DNA of 64,000 nt from CAVQBL01 sp963710715 (GTDB lineage: Bacteria; Pseudomonadota; Gammaproteobacteria; DSM-16500). Position numbers and translations under genes: made by a program. Below the pieces are notes generated by a model, which did not search any database, had not been told where the DNA came from, and was given only the letters and a program-made list of their open reading frames with translations. Shown piece after piece: positions 1-9,217 of this stretch (position 1 is the first letter of the stretch; every line of letters starts with the position of its first letter). The DNA lies in contig CAVQBL010000013.1 in the NCBI GenBank assembly GCA_963710715.1, positions 310,001-374,000 of the forward strand, written 5' to 3'.

Positions 1-3000
1 TAGTTTGAATCACACGGATACCGGCAATGATTCCCGCTGCAACGGTTGTTTTACTTTGCCCGGGGCGTAAATTGCTAATGCGATCCGTGATAAAACGATC
101 AAGTTCATTCAGATGACGATGAATGGGATGGCCTGTCAAATAAAGTCCTAAGGTTTCTTTTTCACCTAATAACCTTTCTTGTTCACTCCACTCAGAAATA
201 TTTTTGTAATGAGTTGCTTGTGTGACAGGACTGATTACGCCAAATAAATCGTGTTGACCTAGGGTTTCATTACGTAACACTTGTTCTGCTTGTTGAATAG
301 CAAGATCAAGACTTGTCATGATACTCGCGCGATGTGGGCCGATGGTATCAAAAGCGCCGGCTTTAATGAGTGCTTCCAGAACGCGGCGATTCATCTTATG
401 TAAATCCACGCGGCTACAAAAATCAAATAAATCTTTAAATTCTCCACGAAGATTTCGTTCTGCAACAATGGCTTCAATAGCGGCTTGACCTGCTCCTTTG
501 ACCGCGCCTAAGCCATACACTAAATTTTTTTCATCAATCACTTTAAATATGTATTCACTGTGATTCACATTGGGATGAGCAATTTTTAATTCGAGCGTAG
601 AACATTCTTCGACAAAATGCACAACTTTATCCGTGTGATCCATATCAGCAGATAATACCGCTGCCATATAAGCTGCAGGGTAGTGTGCTTTCAACCATGC
701 TGTTTGATAAGCAATGAGAGCATACGATGCAGAGTGTGATTTATTGAATCCATAACCGGCAAATTTTTCCATTAAATCGAAAATGTGAGTGGCGGTTTCA
801 AGATTAACATTGCGCTCCACTGCACCTTTACAAAAAATTTCTCTCTGAGTTGCCATTTCTTCCGGTTTTTTCTTACCCATTGCGCGGCGTAGTAAATCAG
901 CAGCGCCTAACGAATAACCCGCAAGGACTTGCGCGATTTGCATGACTTGTTCTTGATACAGAATTACTCCATAAGTAGGTCGCAAAATAGGTTCTAATTT
1001 TGGATGCGGGTAAACCACGCGTGCGCGGCCGTGTTTACGATTGATAAAATCATCCACCATACCGGATTGCAACGGACCCGGACGAAAAAGTGCAACCAGG
1101 GCCACAATATCTTCGAAACAGTCAGGCTGCAAGCGTTTAACTAAATCTTTCATTCCACGAGACTCTAACTGAAATACGGCAGTGGTTTTACATGCTTTTA
1201 ACATGGTAAACGTTTTTGCATCATTCATAGGTAATAAATGAATGTTGAGTAGAGACTCGTTATTTTTACTGCGTAATAAATTAATTGCACGCACTGCCCA
1301 ATCAATAATCGTAAGCGTACGTAGTCCAAGAAAGTCAAATTTTACTAAACCAACAGCTTCAACATCATCTTTATCAAATTGCGTGACCAAATGTTGCGGT
1401 TCATTCTCTTCGCAATAAAGCGGAGTCAATTCGGTTAATTTTGCCGGTGCAATCACAACGCCACCCGCATGTTTACCGACATTACGAGTTGTACCTTCCA
1501 ATTTGCGCGCCAGATCAATGAGTGTGCGTACTTCATCTTCACTATTGTAACGCTCGCGTAATAATTCTTCTTGTTCCATGGCTTTATCGAGAGTCATGCC
1601 GATTTCGAAAGGAATTAATTTTGCTAATTTATCAACATAACCATAACTGATTCCCAGCACTCTTCCGACATCGCGTAGCACTGCGCGTGCTGCCATTGTG
1701 CCGTACGTAATAATTTGCGCCACACTGTTGTGACCGTGAGTTTTCATCACATAATCAATGACGCGATCACGTCCTTCCATACAAAAGTCAATATCAAAGT
1801 CTGGCATAGACACACGTTCAGGATTTAAAAACCGCTCGAAAAGTAATTCATGTGCGAGTGGATCCAGATCAGTAATTTTTAGTGCGTAAGCTACGAGTGA
1901 GCCAGGGCCTGAGCCGCGTCCAGGGCCAACCGGTACGTTATTTTCGCGTGCCCAACGTGTGAAATCTGCCACAATTAAAAAGTAACCGGCAAATCCCATT
2001 TTATTGATAACGTCAATTTCTGTTTGTAAGCGCGTATCGTAGGGACGACGCTGCACAGTAAAAGTGGGAGCTTCCATATCAAAAGAAATTTTTAAACGGT
2101 CTTCTAATCCTTGTTTGGCAACAGCAGAAAGATAACTTTCGACTGTGTAACCTTCGGGAACGGGAAAACGCGGTAAAAAGTTTTTGCCTAAAATGAGAGT
2201 GACATTACAGCGTTTTGCAATGGCAACGCTATTTTCTAGTGCCTCAGGAATATCAGCAAAAAGCTGGCACATTTCTTCTTGGCTGCGAAAATGCTGTTGA
2301 TCAGTATAAATTTTAGGACGCTTAGGATCGGCTAAAATAGTTCCTTCATGAATGCAAACACGCGCTTCGTGCGCTTCAAAATCTTCTTTATAAATAAAAC
2401 GTACATCGTTGGTTGCAACCACGGGAAGAGAATTTTCTTCTGCCAAAGCGAGTGCCAAATGAATGTAATGTTCTTGTTGTGCGTGACCCGTACGACGTAA
2501 TTCAAGATAATAACGATGGGGAAATAATTGTGACCAGAAAGCTAAATATTTTTTTGCCTGTTCTTGATCACCCGTAAGCAATGCTTGGCCAATATCACCA
2601 TCTTCTGCTCCCGATAAGACAATTAATCCAGCGGCGAACTCAGACAGCCATTCGCGTTTAATGATCGCTTTACCAAAAGCTTGGTTTTGTAAAAAACTTT
2701 TTGAAATGAGTTCGAGTAAATTTTTATAACCTTGATCCGTTTGGCAAAGTACAGTAATACGAAAAGGATGTTTGATTTGTTTTTCATTTTCTAGCCAGAT
2801 ATCCGTGCCAATGATAGGTTTAATGCCAGCACTGATGGCAGCTTGATAAAATTTTACTGTAGCAAATAAATTACTTTGATCAGAGATGGCAACCGCTGGC
2901 ATGCGATACTCAGCCGCTTTATCCACCAATGGTTTAACTTGTACTAGACCATCAATGAGGGAGTATTCCGTATGTATGCGCAAATGTATAAAACGTGGTT

Positions 3001-3004
3001 CCAT
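1..3004 (-). CDS. dnaE: DNA polymerase III alpha subunit, N-terminal about 1000 residues (3' end outside window)
   Basis: Replicative polymerase subunit. The minus-strand reading frame starts with ATG at 3004 as MEPRFIHLRIHTEYSLIDGL, the start of the PHP domain as in E. coli DnaE, and stays open to the window edge. The palm-domain metal motif PDFDIDFCMEGRDRVIDY is encoded near 1750-1806 and holds two of the catalytic aspartates. About 1000 codons are present; the family is usually about 1160 residues, so the C-terminal part is missing. In E. coli dnaE is followed on the same strand by accA; here the two genes are divergent and separated by only 62 bp, which must hold both promoters. Identification is secure. 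Confidence 0.97.
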   Translation of the reverse strand, partial: MEPRFIHLRIHTEYSLIDGLVQVKPLVDKAAEYRMPAVAISDQSNLFATVKFYQAAISAGIKPIIGTDIWLENEKQIKHPFRITVLCQTDQGYKNLLELISKSFLQNQAFGKAIIKREWLSEFAAGLIVLSGAEDGDIGQALLTGDQEQAKKYLAFWSQLFPHRYYLELRRTGHAQQEHYIHLALALAEENSLPVVATNDVRFIYKEDFEAHEARVCIHEGTILADPKRPKIYTDQQHFRSQEEMCQLFADIPEALENSVAIAKRCNVTLILGKNFLPRFPVPEGYTVESYLSAVAKQGLEDRLKISFDMEAPTFTVQRRPYDTRLQTEIDVINKMGFAGYFLIVADFTRWARENNVPVGPGRGSGPGSLVAYALKITDLDPLAHELLFERFLNPERVSMPDFDIDFCMEGRDRVIDYVMKTHGHNSVAQIITYGTMAARAVLRDVGRVLGISYGYVDKLAKLIPFEIGMTLDKAMEQEELLRERYNSEDEVRTLIDLARKLEGTTRNVGKHAGGVVIAPAKLTELTPLYCEENEPQHLVTQFDKDDVEAVGLVKFDFLGLRTLTIIDWAVRAINLLRSKNNESLLNIHLLPMNDAKTFTMLKACKTTAVFQLESRGMKDLVKRLQPDCFEDIVALVALFRPGPLQSGMVDDFINRKHGRARVVYPHPKLEPILRPTYGVILYQEQVMQIAQVLAGYSLGAADLLRRAMGKKKPEEMATQREIFCKGAVERNVNLETATHIFDLMEKFAGYGFNKSHSASYALIAYQTAWLKAHYPAAYMAAVLSADMDHTDKVVHFVEECSTLELKIAHPNVNHSEYIFKVIDEKNLVYGLGAVKGAGQAAIEAIVAERNLRGEFKDLFDFCSRVDLHKMNRRVLEALIKAGAFDTIGPHRASIMTSLDLAIQQAEQVLRNETLGQHDLFGVISPVTQATHYKNISEWSEQERLLGEKETLGLYLTGHPIHRHLNELDRFITDRISNLRPGQSKTTVAAGIIAGIRVIQT

Positions 3005-3066
3005 GGGGGTGCCTTTGTTATTCCGAATCGGCTATTATATATTGTTAATTAAAGCCAGGAACAACC

Positions 3067-4047
3067 ATGAACTTAAATTTTCTCGATTTCGAACGCCCCA
3101 TCGCAGAGCTAGAGGCAAAAATTGAACAGTTGCGTATGGTAGGTACCAAGACAGATGTGAATATCAGTGACGAGATAGTACGACTTGAAGCAAAAAGTAA
3201 GCAATTGACTAAAGACGTATTTTCAAAATTGACCCCTTGGCAAGTGACACAATTAGCCCGCCATCCCATACGTCCACATACCGTCGATTATATTTCACGA
3301 ATTTTTACTGACTTTGACGAATTGCATGGTGATCGTGCAACTTCTAAGGGTCCATCCATTATAGGCGGTTTGGCGCGCTTTGAGGGTCAGCCAGTGATGG
3401 TCATTGGGCATGAAAAGGGTCGTAAGACTCAGGAAAAAATAGAGCGTAATTTTGGCATGCCTAACCCTGAAGATTACCGTAAGGCATTGCGCCTGATGAA
3501 AATGGCAGAGAAATTTAAATTACCCATTTTTACCTTAATTGATACGTTTGGTGCCTATCCTGGAATTGGTGCGGAAGAGCGCAATCAAAGTGAAGCGATT
3601 GCGCGAAACTTGTTTGTGTTATCACGTTTGAAAACCCCGATTATTTGTACAGTGATTGGCGAAGGTGGGTCGGGCGGTGCATTGGCTGTGGGGGTGGGTG
3701 ATCGCGTATTAATGTTGCAATATTCCATCTATTGCGTTATTACCCCGGAAGGATGCGCATCGATTTTATGGAAAAGTTCGGATAAAGCACCTCAAGCAGC
3801 GGAGGCTATGGGGGTATCCGCTGAACAGAATCTCAATCTTAAGCTGATTGATCAAGTGATTCCAGAGCCGTTAGGAGGCGCACACCGTGACTATGACGCT
3901 ATGGCTGCTGCACTCAAAAACGTATGGGCAGAGCAGCTTGCGGAATTACAAAATTATTCTGCCTCACAGTTAATTGAGCTGCGTTACAAGCGCTTGATGG
4001 CGTACGGTACGGGTGGTGGTGGGGTGACCGCAAATGTCGCTGGTTGA
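3067..4047 (+). CDS. accA: Acetyl-CoA carboxylase carboxyltransferase subunit alpha
   Basis: Alpha subunit of the carboxyltransferase half of acetyl-CoA carboxylase, which makes malonyl-CoA for fatty-acid synthesis together with AccD (not in the window). The 326 residues match the family length. The N-terminal MNLNFLDFERPIAELEAKIE, the DFDELHGDR segment and the glycine-rich GEGGSGGALAVGVGD core are typical. AGGA lies seven bases before the ATG. The 3' end overlaps tilS by 14 bp, so the two are probably translationally coupled. The dnaE-accA-tilS neighbourhood is conserved in gammaproteobacteria apart from the inverted dnaE. Confidence 0.97.
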   Translation: MNLNFLDFERPIAELEAKIEQLRMVGTKTDVNISDEIVRLEAKSKQLTKDVFSKLTPWQVTQLARHPIRPHTVDYISRIFTDFDELHGDRATSKGPSIIGGLARFEGQPVMVIGHEKGRKTQEKIERNFGMPNPEDYRKALRLMKMAEKFKLPIFTLIDTFGAYPGIGAEERNQSEAIARNLFVLSRLKTPIICTVIGEGGSGGALAVGVGDRVLMLQYSIYCVITPEGCASILWKSSDKAPQAAEAMGVSAEQNLNLKLIDQVIPEPLGGAHRDYDAMAAALKNVWAEQLAELQNYSASQLIELRYKRLMAYGTGGGGVTANVAG

Positions 4048-5341
4048 AACAGTAGAAAATACATGTATTCAATTAGGATTTGATAGGACATATTGGATAG
4101 CCTATAGCGGCGGATTGGATTCTCATGTGTTACTGCATCTTTTTTCCCGCCTACGTGCTGTTTATCCCATTAAATTAGCTGCTATCCATATCAATCATAG
4201 CTTAAGTGTGAATGCGAGCCGCTGGGCAAAACATTGTGAAAATATTTGTGATTGCTTGCAAGTTGAGTTTACTCAGAAGATTGTCAATGCGAAAGCCGCA
4301 CTCGGTGAGAGTCCTGAAGAAACAGCTAGACAAAGGCGTTATGAAATATTTGCAGACTTACTTGCACCAGGAGATATTTTGCTGACAGCACATCAACAAG
4401 ATGATCAAGCAGAAACGTTATTATTGCAATTACTCCGTGGGGCTGGCCCAAAAGGTCTTGCGTCTATGCCGGTGAGCAAAATATTAGGCAAAGGGACGCA
4501 TATTCGCCCTTTGTTGGATTACACTCGTGATGATTTGAAATATTATGCCGAGAAAAATCAACTAAAATGGATTGAGGATGAATCAAATTCAAATCGTAAT
4601 TTTGCGCGTAATTTTTTGCGTCACGATATTTTGCCTTTATTAAAACAGCGCTGGCCTTCTGTGAGTAATACGTTATCGCGTGTAGCAAGCCACAGTGCCG
4701 AAGTACAGCAATTAGTGACTTCCATCGCTAAACAAGATTTAGCCGCTGTCCAAGGACCTATTCCTGAAGCCCTTTCTGTGAAGAAATTACTGACACTGGA
4801 TGATGTTCGTCAACGCCATGTATTGCGCGCTTGGCTTGAGGTCTTGCATTTACCTCTTCCATCTGTTGCGAAAATTAAGCATATCCAGCGTGATTTTTTG
4901 CACGTGAATAGTGATAAATCACCGCATATGGCATGGAGCGATATCGAGTTGCGACGTTATCGCGATATATTATATGTCATGCGACGTTTAGTTGCGCATG
5001 ATATGAAGCAAAATGTTTCTTGGGATTGTCAGCAACCTTTAATATTGCCGCATGTAGGTACATTGCGTGCAGTGCCAACAACAGGGCAGGGATTACGTGT
5101 CAACGCGCAGTCTGTTTCGGTGCGTTTTCGTCAAGGAGGAGAACGTTTGCGCTTGCCAGGGCGCAATTGTCATCATGAACTTAAAAAACTTTTGCAAGAA
5201 TATGATGTGCCACCTTGGCAACGAGAGCGTATTCCATTAATTTATATTGGCGATCAGTTAGCAGCAGCAGTCGGTTTTTTTATTGCAGCAGATTATGTCG
5301 TGCAAGCGGGGCAAGAAGGATACAGTCTATTTCTTGTGTAG
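4034..5341 (+). CDS. tilS: tRNA(Ile)-lysidine synthetase
   Basis: ATP-dependent enzyme that modifies C34 of tRNA-Ile(CAU) to lysidine so that it reads AUA. The N-terminal PP-loop is visible as AYSGGLDSHVLL (about residues 23-34), followed by the HQQDDQAETLLLQLLRG segment and the ARNFLRHDILP motif. The C-terminal domain with RFRQGGERLRLPGR is present, so the protein is full length at 435 residues. It overlaps accA by 14 bp and is followed 20 bp later by the PP2C-like gene on the same strand. Confidence 0.95.
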   Translation: MSLVETVENTCIQLGFDRTYWIAYSGGLDSHVLLHLFSRLRAVYPIKLAAIHINHSLSVNASRWAKHCENICDCLQVEFTQKIVNAKAALGESPEETARQRRYEIFADLLAPGDILLTAHQQDDQAETLLLQLLRGAGPKGLASMPVSKILGKGTHIRPLLDYTRDDLKYYAEKNQLKWIEDESNSNRNFARNFLRHDILPLLKQRWPSVSNTLSRVASHSAEVQQLVTSIAKQDLAAVQGPIPEALSVKKLLTLDDVRQRHVLRAWLEVLHLPLPSVAKIKHIQRDFLHVNSDKSPHMAWSDIELRRYRDILYVMRRLVAHDMKQNVSWDCQQPLILPHVGTLRAVPTTGQGLRVNAQSVSVRFRQGGERLRLPGRNCHHELKKLLQEYDVPPWQRERIPLIYIGDQLAAAVGFFIAADYVVQAGQEGYSLFLV

Positions 5342-5361
5342 GAAATGGAGCAGCATAAGTA

Positions 5362-6954
5362 ATGTCATATAAAATATTCACCAAACGAAACAATCCATCT
5401 TTTAAAGATCATGACATTATTGTTGGCATGGATGAACAGCAAGGCAGAAGATTAACTCAAGAAGATAAAGTGCTAGCGTTTGTGTTAGATGGATTTGAAA
5501 ATTTGTCGGTAGAGGGAAGAGAAAAATTATTAAGAGAGACATTGGATAGCATGCAGCAATTTCATGGTCGTGAAGAAGCCATTGGTTCAACAGTATGTGG
5601 TGTGATTGCATGGAGAGTAAAAAATATTATCTCAGTGTGTACAACAAATCTGGGTGATAGCGTGGCTTTTCTCATCATTATTGATAGACATGGCAAACCC
5701 GTGATTCAAAGATTAAATAAACGCTTACACAATCCTGCAACAGAGTATAAGCGCATAACAGAGCAAACAAACATACATCCTGTCCATAGCGACTATAGCT
5801 TGATATGGCGTCTCCCGCATCCGCTTAATCACACAGAAGGTTATTTATCTGTGAGTCGAGCCATTGGTGATACGATATTTGAAAGTACAGGACTGATCCA
5901 TGATGCTGAATTTTATTCAGACCAGAAAACGCTAGCTCAGGATAGTAAGGCGTTTGTCGTGGTAGCGTGTGATGGACTCACCGAAGATGACCACGTGTCT
6001 GAAAAAGATATTGCACAATTAGTTGCAAAAAATCGAGCGTTATCGCCAAGTAAAATTGCCAGGCTTTTAGGTGATGTTGCGTTTAACTTGGGTTCTCAAG
6101 ATAATATTTCTGTTGCTGTTTTTTCTATCGATGCTGAATTACCAACTGCTGCTTTTATATTTGATGGTCATGGGGATGTGAAGGTTTCACGCGCATTGAG
6201 TGAATATTTTTATCCAAATTTATATTTCAATTTGCAAAAAATAAAATTTATCCAGCGAAGTTCTGATAGTGGTGCAGGTCAGGAATCTATTGCTGACTTG
6301 CAGCAAAATCAAATCAAAAGTAGTGTTGATTTTATTATACAGATGGATGCTTTACGAGAAGAAAAACAAATTTCGCCTGCAGACAGAAAAATTATTCAAG
6401 AAAGATTAAGTTTTTTAAATCAAAAATTACTGCAAAAACAATTATTAGAACAAAGTGCTTTGATGGCTTACTTAGATATGTGCATTTCGAGCAAGAAAAA
6501 AGATAAGTTAGCTACTATCTTAGAAAACTATATTGTAGATGAACAGTATCCTGAATTAAAAGATATGAAAAGTTATAAGCCTCATCTAATCGATGTGCAA
6601 AATACGCAGCGTAATCGAATATTAAATTGGATTGGAGATAACCATCCTGAAATGATTGAGAACGTATTAGATAGTTTTTTAGCTATCATCAATCGGTTAG
6701 AGCAACAACGTGAGCAAAAACCACAACCCAAAAAAATTGCTACCAAGGATAAAAAAGAATTTATAAATTATGTTAATCTGCTGGAAAAATTAGGTGACAA
6801 AGGCCATTTATATGTTTGTCAGTTATTTGGCCGATCTTCCGATATAAAAAGAAAAATCGCAGAAGATACTATTGCATCTTATTTAACAAAAAAGTTTCCC
6901 ATTTTATTGGAAAACGCATCTCAGCTGATCGAGTCTCGGAAATTGCTAGCGTAG
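5362..6954 (+). CDS. PP2C-type serine/threonine phosphatase-like protein with a displaced DGHG motif
   Basis: A 530-residue protein whose first 255 residues carry the PP2C (PPM) motifs in order: GRRLTQED (28-35), FVLDGF (40-45), GSTVCG (75-80), NLGDS (96-100), SVSRAIGD (163-170), VVACDGL (200-206) and SQDNISVAV (245-253). These include the expected metal-binding aspartates. The signature DGHG is absent from its normal place, where VLDGFEN is found, and occurs at residues 268-271 (AAFIFDGHGDVKVSRALSEY), after the last conserved strand. The remaining 250 residues are helical and lysine-rich with no family recognised. It follows tilS by 20 bp. The stop codon TAG lies in the first bases of a palindromic repeat. 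PP2C-like fold is likely; activity and substrate are unknown, and an effector role is speculation. Confidence 0.75.
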   Translation: MSYKIFTKRNNPSFKDHDIIVGMDEQQGRRLTQEDKVLAFVLDGFENLSVEGREKLLRETLDSMQQFHGREEAIGSTVCGVIAWRVKNIISVCTTNLGDSVAFLIIIDRHGKPVIQRLNKRLHNPATEYKRITEQTNIHPVHSDYSLIWRLPHPLNHTEGYLSVSRAIGDTIFESTGLIHDAEFYSDQKTLAQDSKAFVVVACDGLTEDDHVSEKDIAQLVAKNRALSPSKIARLLGDVAFNLGSQDNISVAVFSIDAELPTAAFIFDGHGDVKVSRALSEYFYPNLYFNLQKIKFIQRSSDSGAGQESIADLQQNQIKSSVDFIIQMDALREEKQISPADRKIIQERLSFLNQKLLQKQLLEQSALMAYLDMCISSKKKDKLATILENYIVDEQYPELKDMKSYKPHLIDVQNTQRNRILNWIGDNHPEMIENVLDSFLAIINRLEQQREQKPQPKKIATKDKKEFINYVNLLEKLGDKGHLYVCQLFGRSSDIKRKIAEDTIASYLTKKFPILLENASQLIESRKLLA

Positions 6955-7234
6955 GGGCAGACCGCAGCCATATCATTCCCCACATCTCAAAATTTCTCCT
7001 GACTATGCCAATGAGCGCGGTGGGCGCTGAAGTTAGATCGAAGCCCCGTCATTGCGAGCATGTGCTTTTCATGCGAAGCAATCCAGGGGGGACGTTTTTG
7101 TGCTCCCTGGATTGCCACGCCCGCGCAAAAAAGCGCGCGCGGGCTCGCAATGACGGGGCTTCGATCTAACTTCAGCGCTCGCACGTGTGGCAGAAGGAGA
7201 TGTGGGGAATGATATGACCGCAGCTTGCCCCTAC
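6951..7234. repeat. Outer palindromic element enclosing a second palindromic repeat
   Basis: The left end GTAGGGGCAGACCGCAG followed by CATATCATTCCCCACATCTC (6951-6988) is matched in inverse by GAGATGTGGGGAATGATATG and CCGCAGCTTGCCCCTAC (7197-7234). The family-A element 7028-7193 sits inside it. The first bases contain the TAG stop of the PP2C-like gene. The nested layout suggests one repeat inserted into another. No coding potential is convincing in this interval. Confidence 0.8.
7028..7193. repeat. Dispersed palindromic repeat, family A, copy 1
   Basis: Perfect 36-bp inverted ends (7024-7059 and 7143-7178), including GATCGAAGCCCCGTCATTG, enclose a GC-rich middle with CCTGGATTGCCACGCC. A near-identical copy is at 59629-59791, including the flank GCGCTCGCACGTGTGGCAG. 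It resembles small non-autonomous palindromic elements; no transposase gene is present. Confidence 0.9.
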
Positions 7235-7242
7235 ATTTGTGA

Positions 7243-7467
7243 CTACCCTTTTGATTGACACATTTTGCATTCTTTATTATGGCAATGGTGACGGCAAGAA
7301 CACAGATACTTGACGAGTGCACCAAACCCTAAGATAGGTATAGAAACATCAAAGAAATCACGGAACATGATTAAGCGTGCTAGTTGATCGCGTGGTAACG
7401 CTAACGCTAAAGCACCAACAATTATTGCAATCACAACAATAACGGTGGTAAAGACTCTCAGTATCAT
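7243..7467 (-). CDS. Small membrane protein with a C-terminal Cys/His cluster
   Basis: A 74-residue protein with hydrophobic segments at about residues 3-24 and 41-54. It ends in a cluster CSCRHHCHNKECKMC that could bind a metal or be oxidised. A strong ribosome-binding site GGAGAAG lies just upstream of the ATG on the minus strand, which supports a real gene. It is alone between the palindromic repeat and the divergent pyrG. I do not recognise the family. Confidence 0.6.
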   Translation of the reverse strand: MILRVFTTVIVVIAIIVGALALALPRDQLARLIMFRDFFDVSIPILGFGALVKYLCSCRHHCHNKECKMCQSKG

Positions 7468-7494
7468 ACACTTCTCCTTCAGTAAGGTGACCCC

Positions 7495-7528
7495 TAGTAT
7501 AATCCAAAATAATTATCTGAAAAGCTCT
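7495..7528 (+). repeat. Solo right arm of the structured palindromic element
   Basis: The segment ATAATCCAAAATAATTATC, then TGAAAAGCTCT, matches the right arm of the 53128-53306 element with one change. No left arm is visible here. It lies about 50 bp before the pyrG start codon, in the same position relative to the gene as the full copies before ftsB and mpl. Confidence 0.75.
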
Positions 7529-7576
7529 CGCTTATAGTACAATAAACGTTTATTTAATGATAGACAAAGAGCGGCC

Positions 7577-9217
7577 ATGACACGGTACATTTTTATTACA
7601 GGTGGTGTAGTTTCTTCTTTAGGGAAGGGCATTGCCTCCGCGTCTTTGGGTGCAATCCTCGAGGCGCGCGGCCTCAAAGTGACTCTTCTCAAGCTGGATC
7701 CTTACATTAACGTTGACCCAGGTACAATGAACCCCTTGCAGCATGGCGAAGTATTCGTGACTGAAGATGGGGCAGAAACCGACTTAGATTTAGGTCATTA
7801 TGAGCGTTTTGTACGCGTGACTATGGGTAAAAAGAATAATTTCACTACGGGTCGCATCTATGCCAATGTGATTCGTAATGAGCGTCGTGGGGATTATTTA
7901 GGGGGTACAGTTCAAGTTATTCCCCATATTACGGATGAAATTAAGAAATGTATAATAGCGGGTGTGGGTGATGCCGATATTGCTTTGGTGGAAATTGGTG
8001 GAACCGTGGGTGATATTGAGTCGCTGCCTTTTCTTGAAGCGATTCGTCAAATGCGTATTGAAATGGGTCGTCACAATGCATTATTTATTCATTTAACTTT
8101 AATACCTTTTATCCGTACTGCAGGCGAAATTAAGACTAAGCCCACTCAGCACTCCGTGAAGGAATTACGTTCCATCGGTATTCAACCGGATATTTTGTTG
8201 TGCCGTTGTGATAGACCGCTACCAGAAAGTGCACGCTCAAAAATAGCTTTATTTACCAATGTTGAAAAACGTGCAGTGATTCCATTGCAAGATGTAGATT
8301 TTGTTTATCAAATTCCACGTGAACTTCATAGCCAACATTTAGATGATATTGTGATTGAAATGTTAGGTATCAAAGCTAAACCCGCTGACTTGAGCGAGTG
8401 GGATAGAGTAGTGGATGCGTATCGCCATCCAGAATCGACAATTACGCTAGCCATGGTTGGAAAATATGTTGACCTGACGGAATCTTATAAATCATTATCA
8501 GAATCACTGCTTCACGCAGGAATTCAAGCACGCACGCGTATCATTATTAATTATATTGACTCAGAAGAAATTGAAAAAAAAGGTACTGATTTATTGAAAG
8601 GTATCGATGGAATTATTGTTCCAGGTGGTTTTGGTAAGCGTGGCGTGGAAGGGAAAATTGCTGCAGCAAAATTTGCGCGTGAAAATAATGTGCCTTATCT
8701 CGGCATTTGTTTAGGATTGCAAATTGCCGTGATTGAATTTGCTCGTCATAAAGCTGGTATGCCCGATGCCACAAGCACTGAATTTGATTCTCAAACCAAA
8801 TGTCCCGTCATTGCATTAGTGACGGAGTGGACGAGTACATCAGGCCAAGTTGAAGTGCGCGGTGAGCATTCTGACAAAGGTGGGACCATGCGTTTAGGTG
8901 GTCAAGTTTGCAAACTGGTTCCAGGAACATTAACGCGAAAACTCTATGGTAAAGATGAAATTGTAGAACGTCATCGGCACCGCTATGAAGTGAATAACAC
9001 TTTATTACCTAAACTGGAAGCAGCAGGTTTAAAAGTATCAGGTTGGTCAGTGCAAGATCACTTAGTTGAAATGATAGAATTGCCAAACCATCCTTGGTTT
9101 GTTGGCTGTCAATTTCATCCTGAATTTACTTCGACTCCGCGCGATGGGCATCCATTATTTTCCGCGTTTGTGCAGGCTGTAAAAACCATCAGGAGAAAAG
9201 TGAATGCGAATATGTAA
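7577..9217 (+). CDS. pyrG: CTP synthase
   Basis: Amination of UTP to CTP using glutamine and ATP. The 546 residues cover the synthetase domain (starts MTRYIFITGGVVSSLGKGIA, with KLDPYINVDPGTMNP) and the C-terminal class I glutamine amidotransferase domain. The latter shows PGGFGKRG, the nucleophile motif YLGICLGLQ and the CQFHPEF histidine region. It overlaps kdsA by 14 bp. In E. coli pyrG precedes eno; here eno is about 43 kb away and kdsA follows instead. Confidence 0.98.
   Translation: MTRYIFITGGVVSSLGKGIASASLGAILEARGLKVTLLKLDPYINVDPGTMNPLQHGEVFVTEDGAETDLDLGHYERFVRVTMGKKNNFTTGRIYANVIRNERRGDYLGGTVQVIPHITDEIKKCIIAGVGDADIALVEIGGTVGDIESLPFLEAIRQMRIEMGRHNALFIHLTLIPFIRTAGEIKTKPTQHSVKELRSIGIQPDILLCRCDRPLPESARSKIALFTNVEKRAVIPLQDVDFVYQIPRELHSQHLDDIVIEMLGIKAKPADLSEWDRVVDAYRHPESTITLAMVGKYVDLTESYKSLSESLLHAGIQARTRIIINYIDSEEIEKKGTDLLKGIDGIIVPGGFGKRGVEGKIAAAKFARENNVPYLGICLGLQIAVIEFARHKAGMPDATSTEFDSQTKCPVIALVTEWTSTSGQVEVRGEHSDKGGTMRLGGQVCKLVPGTLTRKLYGKDEIVERHRHRYEVNNTLLPKLEAAGLKVSGWSVQDHLVEMIELPNHPWFVGCQFHPEFTSTPRDGHPLFSAFVQAVKTIRRKVNANM

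Noticed and set aside
6816..7169. Plus-strand open frame of 117 codons overlapping the end of the PP2C-like gene
   Set aside because: It reads out of frame through a real gene and then through a palindromic repeat; composition is repeat-derived.
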